Of a stretch of DNA of 64,000 nt, positions 1 to 10,181 are shown one piece after another. The notes below the pieces were generated by a model, which saw only the letters and a list, made by a program, of their open reading frames with translations, was not told where the DNA came from and did no database searches. This DNA comes from Planctomycetota bacterium (GTDB lineage: Bacteria > Planctomycetota > Phycisphaerae > UBA1845 > PWPN01): contig JAKLEZ010000025.1 in the NCBI GenBank assembly GCA_022711465.1, positions 1-64,000 of the forward strand, in the 5' to 3' direction. Every line of letters begins with the position of its first letter. The first letter of the stretch is position 1. The position numbers and the translations under genes were made by a program.

Positions 1-186
1 GACACCGGCCGGTTTGTCAAGCCCAAAATGAATGCGAATCTGCTCGGCACCCCTGCCGAGTCCATCAATGCTTGTCATGAGCTGGGGTTACGTGTGCAGG
101 AAAGAGTCAGTTGCGGAATCGCTGGGGCATCAGAGAGCGGAGCACGGGCCATTGACACATTGTCCGAGCCGGTACAGGCTGTCATC

Positions 187-1977
187 ATGAGAACATCCAC
201 GCAGAATGGTATCGTGCTGGTGGCCGCGGTGTATTGTGGCATTGCACAGGCCGAATGGCGCAACACCCTCAAGCCGGCGGGTGAGCCGGCGGGCAAGGTG
301 AAGGTGGTCGAGGCTGGAAAGGCGGTCGGCGTCATTCAGTGCCCGGAGAAAGCCACGGGCCCGGAGAAGAAAGCCGCCGCCGACCTTCAGCAGTGGATCA
401 AGGAGATGACCGGGGCGACGCTCGAGATTACTTTGGGCGATGCCAGGTCGAGAGGCTTCGCGATCCGCACCGACCGTGCACTGGGCGATGAGGGCTACGC
501 CATCGCGGTCGACGGGGAGCGGATCGTTCTGACCGGCGGCAAGTCACGTGGTGCGATCAACGCGGTCTACGCGCTGCTCGAGGAAGACCTCGGCTGCCGG
601 TTCTACACCAACGACTCGATCCGACTGCCGAAGAGCGGCACGCTGGTCGTTGCCCCCGTCGGGCGCCGCTTCATTCCGAAACTCAAGATCCGGGACCCGT
701 TTTATGCCTGCGCTTTCGACCCCGTCTGGTCGTTGCGCAACCGTACAAACGCTCCGAACGCCGCGGTTTCGGAGGAACACGGCGGTCACGTGGATTACGG
801 CGGCATGTTCGTCCATACCGCCGCGCAGATGGTCCCGCCGGACAAATACTTCAAGGACCACCCGGAGTATTTCGCGAAGACGGCGGACGGCGGCCGGTCC
901 ACGAACCAACTCTGTGCGACCGAGCCCGGCGCGGTGGATGTCGCCATCGCGTACGTGCGGCAAATACTGAAGGACAAACCGCACACCGAGATCCTCAGCG
1001 TCTCGAAAAACGACAGCACCGAGGTTTGCCACTGCGAACGATGCCTCAAGCTGCGCGAATCCGAGGGATCGGACATGGCCAACCAGCTTTTCCTGGTAAA
1101 TCGCGTGGCCGAGGCGATCGAGAAGGAGTATCCGGAAGTCGTCATCGATACGCTGGCCTACCTGGAGACGATCCAGGTTCCCAAAACGGTTCGCCCACGG
1201 AAGAACGTCGTCATTCGGCTATGCAATGACGCGGTGGGCTCATGGTCGCATCCGTTCACGCCGGCCGAGCGCTGCGACGTGGCCAGGCTGGCGAGCGCGT
1301 GGAGTGCGGCACACGATCGCATTTCCATCTGGGACTACAACGTCAACTTCAGCCATTACCTCGCTCCGATGCCGAACCTGGACGTGATCGCGGCCAACGT
1401 CCGCTTCTGGGTGAAGAACCACGCCGAAGGGGTCATGCTCCAGGGGGGCTACCAGGGCCCGGCCGAGCAGGACGAACTCAAGTGCTGGGTGGCGAGCAAG
1501 CTGTTGTGGGAGCCGTCGCGGGACGAGAAGGCTCTGGCGGAGGACTTCATTTGGGGGCACTACGGCCCGGCCGCCCCGGCGATGGCGGAGTACGACGCTC
1601 TCCTGGGGCAGGCCATGGCGGAGCACGCAAAGGAGATGGAGTCGCCGGCGGGCGGGATTCGCTACTCGATGGATGCACCATTCATCACGAAAGCGTTTGT
1701 GACCAAGGCGAGCGAAATACTGGCGAAAGCGAAAGCCCTGGCCAAGGGCGATGAGCGAATGGTGCGACGCGTCGAGCGTGCGGAGTTGCCGATCCTGTAT
1801 GTGCAGTGCGTTCGCGGCCCTGAGTTTGTCGGAGACGGGTACGCGAAGGTCGTCGGCGAGTTTGAACGCATCGCACGCCGTGAGAAGATCCAGTACCTGC
1901 AGGAGGGCGGGCCGGACTTCGAGCCGAAGCTGGCCGGATACAAGAGCCGCATTTCCGAGCCGACCGGTGGCAAGTGA
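187..1977 (+). CDS. Exported DUF4838 domain protein (glycosidase-like)
   Basis: The open frame reaches back to 28, but the ATG at 187 begins a typical signal peptide (basic start, hydrophobic stretch, A-Q-A cleavage region), so I place the start there (596 aa). The body resembles DUF4838 proteins of Planctomycetes and Bacteroidetes: an alpha-glucuronidase-like N-terminal beta domain followed by a barrel-like domain with the motifs 'SVSKNDS' and 'CHCERC'. Members are presumed exported enzymes acting on carbohydrates, but the substrate here cannot be told. The Cys pair around 'CHCERC' may bind metal. It stands alone upstream of an ABC pair on the same strand, 168 bp away. Function beyond the family name is inference. 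Confidence 0.8.
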   Translation: MRTSTQNGIVLVAAVYCGIAQAEWRNTLKPAGEPAGKVKVVEAGKAVGVIQCPEKATGPEKKAAADLQQWIKEMTGATLEITLGDARSRGFAIRTDRALGDEGYAIAVDGERIVLTGGKSRGAINAVYALLEEDLGCRFYTNDSIRLPKSGTLVVAPVGRRFIPKLKIRDPFYACAFDPVWSLRNRTNAPNAAVSEEHGGHVDYGGMFVHTAAQMVPPDKYFKDHPEYFAKTADGGRSTNQLCATEPGAVDVAIAYVRQILKDKPHTEILSVSKNDSTEVCHCERCLKLRESEGSDMANQLFLVNRVAEAIEKEYPEVVIDTLAYLETIQVPKTVRPRKNVVIRLCNDAVGSWSHPFTPAERCDVARLASAWSAAHDRISIWDYNVNFSHYLAPMPNLDVIAANVRFWVKNHAEGVMLQGGYQGPAEQDELKCWVASKLLWEPSRDEKALAEDFIWGHYGPAAPAMAEYDALLGQAMAEHAKEMESPAGGIRYSMDAPFITKAFVTKASEILAKAKALAKGDERMVRRVERAELPILYVQCVRGPEFVGDGYAKVVGEFERIARREKIQYLQEGGPDFEPKLAGYKSRISEPTGGK

Positions 1978-2145
1978 TGAGAAAGGGCCACAGGTCGCGG
2001 TGCCGGGCTTGATCCGGCAGGCGAACCTCGTCCTCGGCAAGAATCGCCTGTCCTGCGCCCTCCTCCGTTGTCGCCTCTCAACTTCCCGGCAGGGCCGGGT
2101 CGTCTCCTTGCCGTCCAGCCGGCCGCCGGGTAGTCTGCACTGCTG

Positions 2146-3114
2146 ATGTCTGGGAACTTTCAGGACGGCGAAGCCCTGCTTGCCCTCCAACGGGTGCGGG
2201 TGCAGTTCGGATCGCTGGTTGCGGTTCGCGACGTGTCGTTTGAGCTGTGTCCCGGACAGCTGATGGGTCTGATCGGGCCGAACGGTGCCGGCAAGACCAC
2301 CCTCCTGCGAGCGATCGGCGGTATCCAGCCGCTCGACGCCGGGATGGTGCACATCATGGGCAGGAAGCTGACCCCCTGGGCGATCGAGGCCGCACGCGAA
2401 ATCGGGTTTACGCCGGACAACCCGCCGGTCTACGAGGGCCTGACCGTTCGCGACTTCCTGCGGTTCATCGGCCAAGGGTACAACCTCGATGCGGAGGACA
2501 TCGAGACCCGGATTGCCTTCTGGCTCGAACAGGTCTGGCTCACCGAGAAGGCCGACCAGAAGATCAGAGCCCTGTCTCGAGGCATGCGTCAGCGGATCGG
2601 CATTGCCCGCACGCTGCTGCCGAATCCCAACGTGGTCCTGCTCGACGAGCCGGCCGCCGGCCTCGACCCCGCCGGCCGGGTGCAGTTCCGCCGCCTGCTC
2701 TGCAGCCTTCGCGACCAGGGCAAGGCGATCATCGTGTCGTCGCACATTCTCGCGGATCTCAACGAGTACTGCACCCACATCGGCATCATGGCCCGCGGAA
2801 CGCTGCTGCAGTTTGGCACGGTGGCCGAGATCGCCTCGGCCAGCGGCAACGCGCGGCGTTGCCGGTACACCATCGTACTCACCCGGCCAATCCCCGAGGC
2901 TGAGCTTCGCGCCATGCTCAGCGACCTGGACGGCATCACGGAGTTCAGCGTGGATCGCGACCGGATCACGCTGGAATACAGCAACGAGCGGGACGATGCC
3001 GCCGAGCTGCTCGCCCAGATGGTCAAGCGGAATCTGCCGGTGGCGGCGTTCGCTCCTCACCGGCCGGACCTCGAGGAAGCCTATCTGCGGACTGGGATTC
3101 AACAGGTGGACTGA
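2146..3114 (+). CDS. ABC transporter ATP-binding protein
   Basis: A 322-residue ATPase of the ABC-2 (CcmA/drug-exporter) type. Walker A 'GPNGAGKT' is at residues 44-51, the signature 'LSRGM' near 143, and Walker B 'VVLLDEP' near 163, followed by the switch His ('IIVSSHIL'). The C-terminal roughly 90 residues form the usual small accessory domain. It powers the membrane protein encoded 4 bp downstream, so the two probably form one exporter. The substrate is not evident. Nothing is missing from the catalytic motifs. Confidence 0.93.
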   Translation: MSGNFQDGEALLALQRVRVQFGSLVAVRDVSFELCPGQLMGLIGPNGAGKTTLLRAIGGIQPLDAGMVHIMGRKLTPWAIEAAREIGFTPDNPPVYEGLTVRDFLRFIGQGYNLDAEDIETRIAFWLEQVWLTEKADQKIRALSRGMRQRIGIARTLLPNPNVVLLDEPAAGLDPAGRVQFRRLLCSLRDQGKAIIVSSHILADLNEYCTHIGIMARGTLLQFGTVAEIASASGNARRCRYTIVLTRPIPEAELRAMLSDLDGITEFSVDRDRITLEYSNERDDAAELLAQMVKRNLPVAAFAPHRPDLEEAYLRTGIQQVD

Positions 3115-3118
3115 AGCC

Positions 3119-4657
3119 ATGGCCGAACAGCCGGTTGGATTGGGAGTTGACAACGCCATCGCCTGGGTGCAATTCCGGCTGCGCGGGGGGTGGAAGAACG
3201 CGCTTATCGTCGGCGCCGGCTACGTTGCCCTCATCGGCATGCTCATGTTTTTGACCGTGCAGATCGAGCCCAAGGAAATCAAGAACATCATGTACGGCTG
3301 GACCATCGGTCTGATGGCCCTGCAGTGCGGCACCTTAATGCTCGTGGCCGGTTCAAGTGTCCGGACGGCCATCCGCAAGGACATCGACAGCCAGTTGATC
3401 GAGTCCCATCGCTTGATGCCCGTTTCCGGGGTCAAGGCCGTGGCGGGCTATGTCATCGGCTGCTCGGCCCAGAGCATCACTGTCGCATTGGCCAATGTCT
3501 CCCTGGGCATGATCGCGACTGCCGCAGCGAGTCTGTCGATCGCCGATTGGGTGATGGCCAACGCGGTCCTGCTCTTCTTCGCATTGACCAGCTGGGTGGT
3601 GATCGCGTTCCTGTCGCTGGTGTCCAAGAGTGCCTTTGCATTGATCCTGGTTCTGGTGATCGTGGCTACATTCAGTCAGGGTGTCGCCTTCCAACTTCTG
3701 CCCGGGATCAGCGTTCTGATGGGTCCGATGATTGGAAAGACGATCTTCGGGATCAGCAGTGGGGGCTTCCGCTGGGGGGCCGAGTACATGGTATCGCTCT
3801 TCACTCAGGCCCTGCTGGTCATATTCTGTCTAGTGGGTGCTGGCCGCAAGTACCGGCGGAACGACATTCCGGCGTTCGGACCGTACTGGGGCCTGGGGCT
3901 GGTCGCCTTGTGGGTGGTCCTTTCGATCATGGGTATTTCCTACTGGGGCAACATCGGTTTTGCCGTCTTGCCGCGATGGACGCGCGAGGCCGGGCTGATG
4001 CAGCTGATTGCGTCCATCCTGGTGGCCATCCTGGCGGCGATCGTGCCGATCTCGAGCGTTGCCTGGCTGCACAGCCGATGGGAGCGCCGCCGGGTTCTCG
4101 GCGATCCGGACCTGCCTCGACGGCCGGTTGCGATCATGGTCGTGGTGGCGGTCGCGAGCCTGTTGATCCTGTTCCTGCCCTGCGGGACGGTCTATCCCGG
4201 TGCATGGAGGGTTGCGGCCCCAGCGGGCAGTGTCGCGGTGATGCTCGTGCCCCTGGCTTCGCTGATCGGCATCGGGTACCTGATGGCCGCCTGCTATCGC
4301 CAAGGCAAGAGCGCCCTCATCATCACCCTGGTATGGATCGTCACGATCTGGTTACTGCCCCTGCTGGTCGATCTGACGCGCTATCAGGTCCTGCGGTACA
4401 ACTACCAGACCGGCCGGGGGATACTTCAAGTCGAGCCGGCGGTGACTACGTTCATCTCTGGCATCAGCCCGATCGGCACACTGCTGGCCGGCTACGCTGA
4501 AGCGGGGGACTACCGCGACTGGGTATTCAACCCCATACCCGGCCTGGGTATCCAGTTCCTGCTTGCGGCAGCGATGCTCGCGCTGTACAAGGTGATCGGA
4601 AAGAGATCGGCCGGTACTTCGGCAGACACGCAACCCCAGATCGCCCCGGCAGGATGA
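3119..4657 (+). CDS. ABC-2 type permease-like membrane protein
   Basis: A 512-residue polytopic membrane protein with about a dozen hydrophobic segments, starting at the ATG four bases after the ATPase stop. The frame stays open far upstream through the ATPase gene, but only this start gives a sensible N-terminus ('MAEQPVGLGVDNAIAW'). Position and topology make it the membrane half of the exporter whose ATPase precedes it. No conserved catalytic motif is visible, and it is not a close match to any ABC-2 permease I can name. The substrate is unknown. Confidence 0.8.
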   Translation: MAEQPVGLGVDNAIAWVQFRLRGGWKNALIVGAGYVALIGMLMFLTVQIEPKEIKNIMYGWTIGLMALQCGTLMLVAGSSVRTAIRKDIDSQLIESHRLMPVSGVKAVAGYVIGCSAQSITVALANVSLGMIATAAASLSIADWVMANAVLLFFALTSWVVIAFLSLVSKSAFALILVLVIVATFSQGVAFQLLPGISVLMGPMIGKTIFGISSGGFRWGAEYMVSLFTQALLVIFCLVGAGRKYRRNDIPAFGPYWGLGLVALWVVLSIMGISYWGNIGFAVLPRWTREAGLMQLIASILVAILAAIVPISSVAWLHSRWERRRVLGDPDLPRRPVAIMVVVAVASLLILFLPCGTVYPGAWRVAAPAGSVAVMLVPLASLIGIGYLMAACYRQGKSALIITLVWIVTIWLLPLLVDLTRYQVLRYNYQTGRGILQVEPAVTTFISGISPIGTLLAGYAEAGDYRDWVFNPIPGLGIQFLLAAAMLALYKVIGKRSAGTSADTQPQIAPAG

Positions 4658-4757
4658 ACCAACCTGCCGTACACACTTCGGCGGTAGATCTTATCCGAGT
4701 ATGCCGCGCCCGGTGGTCCACTGGCGAGACGCCGGGGCCACACCTCCTGAGACGGGG

Positions 4758-5813
4758 CTAGGGCTTGGGCAGGCTGGCTAGGCTTTCCTTTGCGGCTTTG
4801 GAGAGATCGGCGTCCGAGTCCGTGGTCAGTGCCTCGAGCACAGGGGCGGCCGACGCGTGTCCGACCTTGGCCAGTGACCTGATCGCTACCAGCCTGACGG
4901 CCTTGTCGCCGCTCTTGGCGGCGTTCGCGAGAGCCGGGACGGCGGTCGGGTCTGCTCGCAGACCAAGCGTCTGCATGACCAGGATCTGGTTGTCGGCTGG
5001 GAGGTTCGCCAGGGCGGAGGCTAGGGCCGAGGTTGTCTCCGTTCCGGGCATTTCCCGACTGGCCCGGCAGGCGGCGGAGAACAGGGTGAAATCGGAGTTG
5101 GCCAGATACTCCTTGAGCAGCGCAGCGCCCGCTTGCCTGCGGGTCAGGATGGCGCCGCGCACCGCCGCGGTGCGGACCTGATGGGCAACGCGGTTCATTC
5201 CGCGAAGTTGGTCGTAGATGGCGACCGCCGCGTCGCCGCGGTTGTCGGCGGCCAGCCGCTCGGCGCAGCGCAGCAGGCCCTCGCAGATCGCCAGTTGGCG
5301 AACAGGGGGGGCCTTCTCGACGGCGCCCTGCAGGGCCTTGACCGCGGTCTCGTTCCCGATGCATCCCAGTGCCCGTGCGGCGGCCTGGACCGGGCCCGGC
5401 CGGCCCTTGGTCAACAGTTCGGCCAGGGCGTCGACCGCCTTGGCATCGCGGCGGACGCCGATGCTGCCGATCACGCCAACCAGTTGCCGCCCTTTGAGCG
5501 TGCCCAAGGCGTCGCGAAGGCATTCGTCCACCGAGGCGTCCGTGATGGGCTCCAGCGCATAGCGGGCCATGTGGGACAGGTGCTCATCGGCCAGCAGACC
5601 GGCCAGAGCGGGCACGCATGCCTTGGTGCCGATGACCGCGAGCGAGCGGCAGGCATCGGCCTTCTCCTTGTGCGGAGCATCCGACTTCAGTACCGCAATG
5701 AGCTTCTCTTCCCGGGCTTGGGCCGCATTCGGGTCCGCCTGGCCGAAAGCCGGGATGGCCTGCGTCATCACCGTGGCCGTCAGAAGCAGTCCACAGATGT
5801 GCATTGGTGACAT
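4758..5813 (-). CDS. Exported HEAT-repeat protein
   Basis: 351 residues with an N-terminal signal peptide ending around 'IPAFGQA', followed by a run of HEAT/PBS-lyase-like helical repeats ('ACVPALAGLLADEHLSHMARYAL', 'AVPALANAAKSGDKAVRLVAIRSLAKVG'). Such repeats build a curved scaffold for protein-protein contacts; no catalytic residues are seen. It lies 30 bp downstream of the Gfo/Idh/MocA gene on the same strand and is probably cotranscribed with it. In Planctomycetes, HEAT-repeat proteins often accompany exported sugar-active enzymes, so a role supporting the oxidoreductase is plausible but inferred. Confidence 0.85.
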   Translation of the reverse strand: MSPMHICGLLLTATVMTQAIPAFGQADPNAAQAREEKLIAVLKSDAPHKEKADACRSLAVIGTKACVPALAGLLADEHLSHMARYALEPITDASVDECLRDALGTLKGRQLVGVIGSIGVRRDAKAVDALAELLTKGRPGPVQAAARALGCIGNETAVKALQGAVEKAPPVRQLAICEGLLRCAERLAADNRGDAAVAIYDQLRGMNRVAHQVRTAAVRGAILTRRQAGAALLKEYLANSDFTLFSAACRASREMPGTETTSALASALANLPADNQILVMQTLGLRADPTAVPALANAAKSGDKAVRLVAIRSLAKVGHASAAPVLEALTTDSDADLSKAAKESLASLPKP

Positions 5814-5843
5814 GGCGTCTTCTCTCCTTGCTGGAGCTGGTTC

Positions 5844-7211
5844 TCAGATCATCCACGGTGCCCGCATCGCCCGCGTCCGAAGTCGATTGGCCTCGGCATC
5901 GCCGGCGAATTCCTGCTTGGCGGGGTCATATCTCATATTGCGCTTCAGCCACATGCAGATGTTCGCGGCATGGACGGTGGACATCGAATGGTGCATGACC
6001 TCCGGGCTGGCGACCGTCGGTTGCCGGGACTTCACGCAGTTGAAGAAGTCGCGAACGTGGTTCATGGGACGGCCGGTGCGGGCGATGTAGTCGGCGACGA
6101 CCTTGTCGAAGTCGGCCAGCAGGGCGGGATTCGAGACCACGGGCTTGGGGTCCCAGTCGGCGGCGGAGACCCATCCTTCCGGCCCCTCGAACCGCATGCC
6201 ACAGGGGCCCTTCCAATAGCCTCCTTGGTGCAGGATCATCTTCGCGCCGTTGGCGAAGCGGGTGACCATGCCGTCGCCCGTTCGGTTGTTCACGTATTCG
6301 TATTCGACCGGCGAGGTGTCGAGCATGTCCAGGCCGGCCTGGGCCTGGGCGAAGGTGTGGGCGCCCCATTCGCCGATGCAGCTGGTGTGGAAATCGTAGT
6401 GGCCGCGCCAGCCGCCCTTGACATAGGTTGAGTTGTAGGGTCGCCACGGGCACGGGCCCAGCCAGAGGTCCCAGTCGACTTCGTCTTTGGTCGGCTCCGG
6501 TTCGGCCGGCAGCCAGTCGTGGCTCAGTTCGGCCTCTCCGCCGGAGATCTGGGCCCGGGCGGTGTGGACCTTTCCGAGCTTGCCGCTCTTGGCCGCCTCG
6601 ATGCACCACACGAAGTTCGCTTCGCTGAGGCGCTGGGTCCCGGTCTGGTAGACGCGACCGTAGCGCTTCGCCGTATCCACGACCGCCTGGCCTTGGGCGA
6701 TGGTCATGCACGAGGGCTTCTCGCTGTAGACGTCCTTGCCGGCCCGCATGGCCATGACCGCCGCCGTTGCGTGCCAGCGATCGCCGGTGGCGATGAGCAC
6801 GGCGTCGATATCCGTGCGGCTGGCCAAGAACTCGCGCATGTCGCCGTAGACCTTGCAGTCCTTGTTTGCGTAGTGCTGGTCCACCATCTGCTTGACGCCC
6901 TCGCGCCGGCTCCTCTGGGCATCGCAGACGGCGACGAACTGAACGTCTTTCTCGGGCAGCATCCACTGGAGTACAAACGAGCCGCGGCCACCGATGCCGA
7001 TGCCCCCCAGCAGGATTCGCTCGCTGGGTGGCACGGTCCCGTTCAGACCGAGCACCGAGCCGGGAACGATGCAGGGTGCCGCGACCGCCCCGCCGGTCAG
7101 CAGGGTGCGTTTCAGCATCTCGCGCCGGGTGAGGGAAGATCCTCCCGAGGGCTTGCGGTTGGATGGCTGATGGGCGTCGAGGCCGGTTGGATGGCGGTGT
7201 TGTGTGGCCAT
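5844..7211 (-). CDS. Gfo/Idh/MocA family oxidoreductase, Tat-exported
   Basis: 455 residues. A twin-arginine signal ('TRREMLKRTLL') lies near residue 28, followed by a hydrophobic stretch, so the folded cofactor-loaded enzyme is predicted to be exported. The Rossmann motif 'GGIGIGGRG' and the 'EKPSCMT' segment, whose Lys sits in the active site, place it in the NAD(P)-dependent Gfo/Idh/MocA family. The substrate is probably a sugar or cyclitol. Planctomycete genomes carry many Tat-exported members with tightly bound cofactor. It heads a likely two-gene unit with the HEAT-repeat gene. Confidence 0.92.
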   Translation of the reverse strand: MATQHRHPTGLDAHQPSNRKPSGGSSLTRREMLKRTLLTGGAVAAPCIVPGSVLGLNGTVPPSERILLGGIGIGGRGSFVLQWMLPEKDVQFVAVCDAQRSRREGVKQMVDQHYANKDCKVYGDMREFLASRTDIDAVLIATGDRWHATAAVMAMRAGKDVYSEKPSCMTIAQGQAVVDTAKRYGRVYQTGTQRLSEANFVWCIEAAKSGKLGKVHTARAQISGGEAELSHDWLPAEPEPTKDEVDWDLWLGPCPWRPYNSTYVKGGWRGHYDFHTSCIGEWGAHTFAQAQAGLDMLDTSPVEYEYVNNRTGDGMVTRFANGAKMILHQGGYWKGPCGMRFEGPEGWVSAADWDPKPVVSNPALLADFDKVVADYIARTGRPMNHVRDFFNCVKSRQPTVASPEVMHHSMSTVHAANICMWLKRNMRYDPAKQEFAGDAEANRLRTRAMRAPWMI

Positions 7212-7441
7212 GCGGGCACCTCAGAATGGAGAAGCGAACAATCCCGACCGCCCGGCTTTCTCATCGTCGGCGCGCCGACGGGTACTGGAGAAGCGGGTCG
7301 TGCCCATATTGTGCGGACCGCCGGCGACAAGTGCAAGGGCCTGGAATTCTGCGACGCCCTCTTGCGTTCTCAACGGGGGCCGAGTCTGATATCCGCGAGA
7401 ATGGAGATCGCCCTGCAGGTCTGTCAGAAAGGCAGTGATTC

Positions 7442-9421
7442 ATGTCCGCCAGTTTCGGCCGTTTGGTGAGGCTCGTCATCATCGTGGGCTTACTGGTCGG
7501 CGGAACGGCGGTCTACCTGGTATGGCAGAGGAACGCGCATCCAGCCCGCTCGAGACCGACCGACTCGCCTCGGGACGTGGCTCAGGATGAGGGTCGGGGC
7601 GAGCCGCGCGATGAGGCCCGGAGCGAGCCGCAGGACGAGCCGATTCTCAACATGGACAGCCAGGCCGCAGCGGCGATGGCTGCATTCCGCAAGTTGTGTG
7701 ACGGCAAGGCCCTGGCCGGTGAGGACAAGCATGCCGAGGCACTGGTTGTTTTTGAAGAGGTCATTCGGGCGTCGCCGGGGACGCGCTACGCCTGGGATGC
7801 GGAAATCCAGGCCGCTTCGGCCTTGGCTGGCCTGAAGCGATACAAGGAGGCTCAGGCTCGATTCGATCGCATTCTGGCCACGTGCAGGATCGAGGAGATC
7901 GAGCCGGCAGCCAAGATCGCGAAGGCGGACGCGCTCAGCCTGGCCGGCGAAACCGAGTCAGCGGTCAAGCTGCTCGAGGAGCTGATGGTTGTCCATGCCG
8001 AGTCAACACCTCTGGTCTGCGAAGACACGCTCGGAACGATGATCGAGGTGTACAAGCGGACGGGCCAGCTTGGGCTGGTCCGAGCGGCCATGGCCCGGAT
8101 CATCGAGGACTATCCTGGGACCGAGGACTTCAAGGGACGAAGGGCCAGCCGCGACACCGCCGAGCTGGTCGAGCAGGTGGCCAGGTTGCAGCAGCCGATC
8201 GTGGCCAGGTTGGTGGCGGACAAGGAGGCGCTCCTGGTGGAGAAGCTGGCCGCCGGTCAGAACACATGGAAGGCAGGCCCTGTTCCCTACCTGGTGACCA
8301 AGCCGTTGACGATCGCGCCCGATCAAACGTTGAAGATCGAAGCGGGAGCCAGAGTGCGTTTTGGCGTTTGCGGAGGTTTTCAGGTCAAAGGGGCGTTGGA
8401 GATTGCCGGCACGGCGGACAAGCCCGTCGAGTTGATGCCGCTCGGTGATGATCCGACCCGCGACTGGTGGGCGGGGATCGATCTGGCCGGGGCTGATGCG
8501 GCCGGTGAATCGCGGTTGACGGGATGCCGAATTGTGGGCGCGGACGTGCCCCTGGCGGTCCGATCCGGGAAAGCGGCCGTGGAGGGCTGTCGGATCGATC
8601 GCGGCGGGAGAGTCAGTCTCCTGGTTGAGCGGAACGCCCAGCTGACCCTGCTGCGATCGCAGATTGTCGGCGGCTACCGTCAGGGTGCGGAGTGCGAACG
8701 GGGCGCCGTGCTGCGGATGATCGACTGTCAGATCGTGGGGCTGGTCACTGGGGGGCTCATCCTCCGGGAAGTCTCGGACGAATCGACGATCAAGGACACT
8801 CGGATCGAGCATTGCGGCATGGACGGGATCTGGGTACGCGGCGGATGCCGACCGACCATCGAGGGGTGCCAGATCCTGGGCAACGCGCGGCACGGGGTTT
8901 TTGCGATCGAGGGAGCCTGCCCGGTTGTCCTGAACTCACGGATTCGGGGCAACGCGGCCGCAGGGGTGCGGCTCAAGGAACGATGGATGGCGGCGCTCAG
9001 GGGGAACATCATCTCGGCGAACTGCGGGGGGGGGATCCGAGCGGAAGTACGCTGTGGCGGCGAGATCGCGGACAACCGGATCGAGGAGAACGTGGGGTTC
9101 GGCGTCAAGCTGACCCTGGACTGCTCGCCCTCGGTCACCGGCAACATCCTGCTCGGAAACACCGGTCCGGGCCTGCTGCTCCAGAATGCCCAACCCAGAA
9201 AGCTGGAGGGCAATCAGTTCGTTGGCAACAGCGAATGCGGATTGCGGAACGAAGGTACGGGGCCCGTGCAGGCCAAGGGCAACTGGTGGGGTTCAGACCG
9301 GGAAGCCGACGTTGCCAGGCAGATTCAAGGTCGCGGCGTCAACCCGGGATGGGGCGAGGTCGAGTTCCGCCCATGGCTGCGGCAAGCCCCCGCGGCCCCG
9401 ACGACGGCCGCCGGCCGGTGA
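7442..9421 (+). CDS. TPR plus right-handed beta-helix protein, membrane-anchored
   Basis: 659 residues. An uncleaved-looking hydrophobic segment at residues 8-26 is followed by an acidic/arginine-rich linker of repeated D/E-R pairs, then TPR-like helices (about 70-230). The C-terminal half is a right-handed parallel beta-helix of short turns with regular 'GN' and 'IxxN' steps (about 330-630), as in NosD and pectate-lyase-like proteins. It is anchored with the bulk outside the cytoplasm. The fold suits carbohydrate binding or cleavage, but no catalytic set can be assigned. It is divergent from the oxidoreductase gene at 7211. Confidence 0.82.
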   Translation: MSASFGRLVRLVIIVGLLVGGTAVYLVWQRNAHPARSRPTDSPRDVAQDEGRGEPRDEARSEPQDEPILNMDSQAAAAMAAFRKLCDGKALAGEDKHAEALVVFEEVIRASPGTRYAWDAEIQAASALAGLKRYKEAQARFDRILATCRIEEIEPAAKIAKADALSLAGETESAVKLLEELMVVHAESTPLVCEDTLGTMIEVYKRTGQLGLVRAAMARIIEDYPGTEDFKGRRASRDTAELVEQVARLQQPIVARLVADKEALLVEKLAAGQNTWKAGPVPYLVTKPLTIAPDQTLKIEAGARVRFGVCGGFQVKGALEIAGTADKPVELMPLGDDPTRDWWAGIDLAGADAAGESRLTGCRIVGADVPLAVRSGKAAVEGCRIDRGGRVSLLVERNAQLTLLRSQIVGGYRQGAECERGAVLRMIDCQIVGLVTGGLILREVSDESTIKDTRIEHCGMDGIWVRGGCRPTIEGCQILGNARHGVFAIEGACPVVLNSRIRGNAAAGVRLKERWMAALRGNIISANCGGGIRAEVRCGGEIADNRIEENVGFGVKLTLDCSPSVTGNILLGNTGPGLLLQNAQPRKLEGNQFVGNSECGLRNEGTGPVQAKGNWWGSDREADVARQIQGRGVNPGWGEVEFRPWLRQAPAAPTTAAGR

Positions 9422-9450
9422 CCGACGCCCCGGGGGAGGAGATCGATGAC

Positions 9451-10113
9451 CTACTGGCCGGCCTTCACGCGATCGCGGTAGTCCCGGCCGGTGAGGTTGT
9501 TCAGCGACCTGGCCGCATGGCGACGGATGGTGACGTTCTTGTCGTTGAGGGCGCTTTCCAGCGCGCCCACGGAGTCCGGAGCGTTCTTCTGGCCCAAGCC
9601 ACCGGTCGCGATCAGGCGCACGCCTTCGTCCTGGTCGGTCATCGCCTTCTTCAAGATGTCGATTGACCGAGGATGGTCCAGTGTGACGGCGGTGTTGGCC
9701 GCCACCCGGCGGATTCCCGTGTCCGGGTCAACCACCAGCTTCTCAAGGACCGCCACGGCGGCCTCCACGTTCAAGCTCTGGAGGACAAGCAGGACCGCTC
9801 GACGCACCTTGCCGTCGGGGTGGGTCAAGCAGACGTCAGTGAGGATGGGGACTGCCTTGGAGCCTTGTTCGCAGAGTTTCTGGCTGCCCTGTTCACGGAT
9901 CTTGGTGTTGCTGTGAACGAGCAGTTCCGTGGCGATCAGCCGCATCTGTTTCGGAGTGAGTTCCCTGGAGTCGAGCAGAGCGGTTGCGGAAGGAGTGAGC
10001 AGCCACCATGCCCCGCCCGCCAGAGCCAGAATCACCGTAGCTGCCAAGATCCGGCGAGGCGCCGACGACGTCTCGGCCTGTTGTTTCCTGCGAGGTGGGC
10101 TGACCTTGGACAC
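9451..10113 (-). CDS. Membrane-anchored HEAT-repeat protein
   Basis: 220 residues from a GTG start at 10113, preceded by an AAAGGA-type site. The longer open frame upstream runs antisense-like through the prepilin gene and is not coding. A lysine/arginine-rich start, one transmembrane segment ('LAATVILALAGGAWWLL') and then four or five HEAT repeats ending 'HAARSLNNLTGRDYRDR'. It is likely periplasmic, tethered to the inner membrane, and acts as a scaffold. It follows the prepilin gene by 68 bp on the same strand and may be cotranscribed. Confidence 0.82.
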   Translation of the reverse strand: MSKVSPPRRKQQAETSSAPRRILAATVILALAGGAWWLLTPSATALLDSRELTPKQMRLIATELLVHSNTKIREQGSQKLCEQGSKAVPILTDVCLTHPDGKVRRAVLLVLQSLNVEAAVAVLEKLVVDPDTGIRRVAANTAVTLDHPRSIDILKKAMTDQDEGVRLIATGGLGQKNAPDSVGALESALNDKNVTIRRHAARSLNNLTGRDYRDRVKAGQ

Positions 10114-10181
10114 GTTTGAGGGGTTTCCTTTCCGGCCGCTCTGGACTGGTGTTGAACCTCGGACTAGCGCTTGCGGCCGTC

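Noticed and set aside
152..157. TTGACA as a -35 box for the DUF4838 gene
   Set aside because: The hexamer 17 bases downstream matches only two positions of the -10 consensus.
2000..2020. TGCCGG/CCGGCA hairpin after the DUF4838 gene as a terminator
   Set aside because: Only six base pairs and no T run follows.
1240..3159. A 639-codon minus-strand open frame
   Set aside because: It runs antisense to the DUF4838 and ABC ATPase genes; its sequence is Arg/His/Gln-rich with no domain, as GC-rich shadow frames are.
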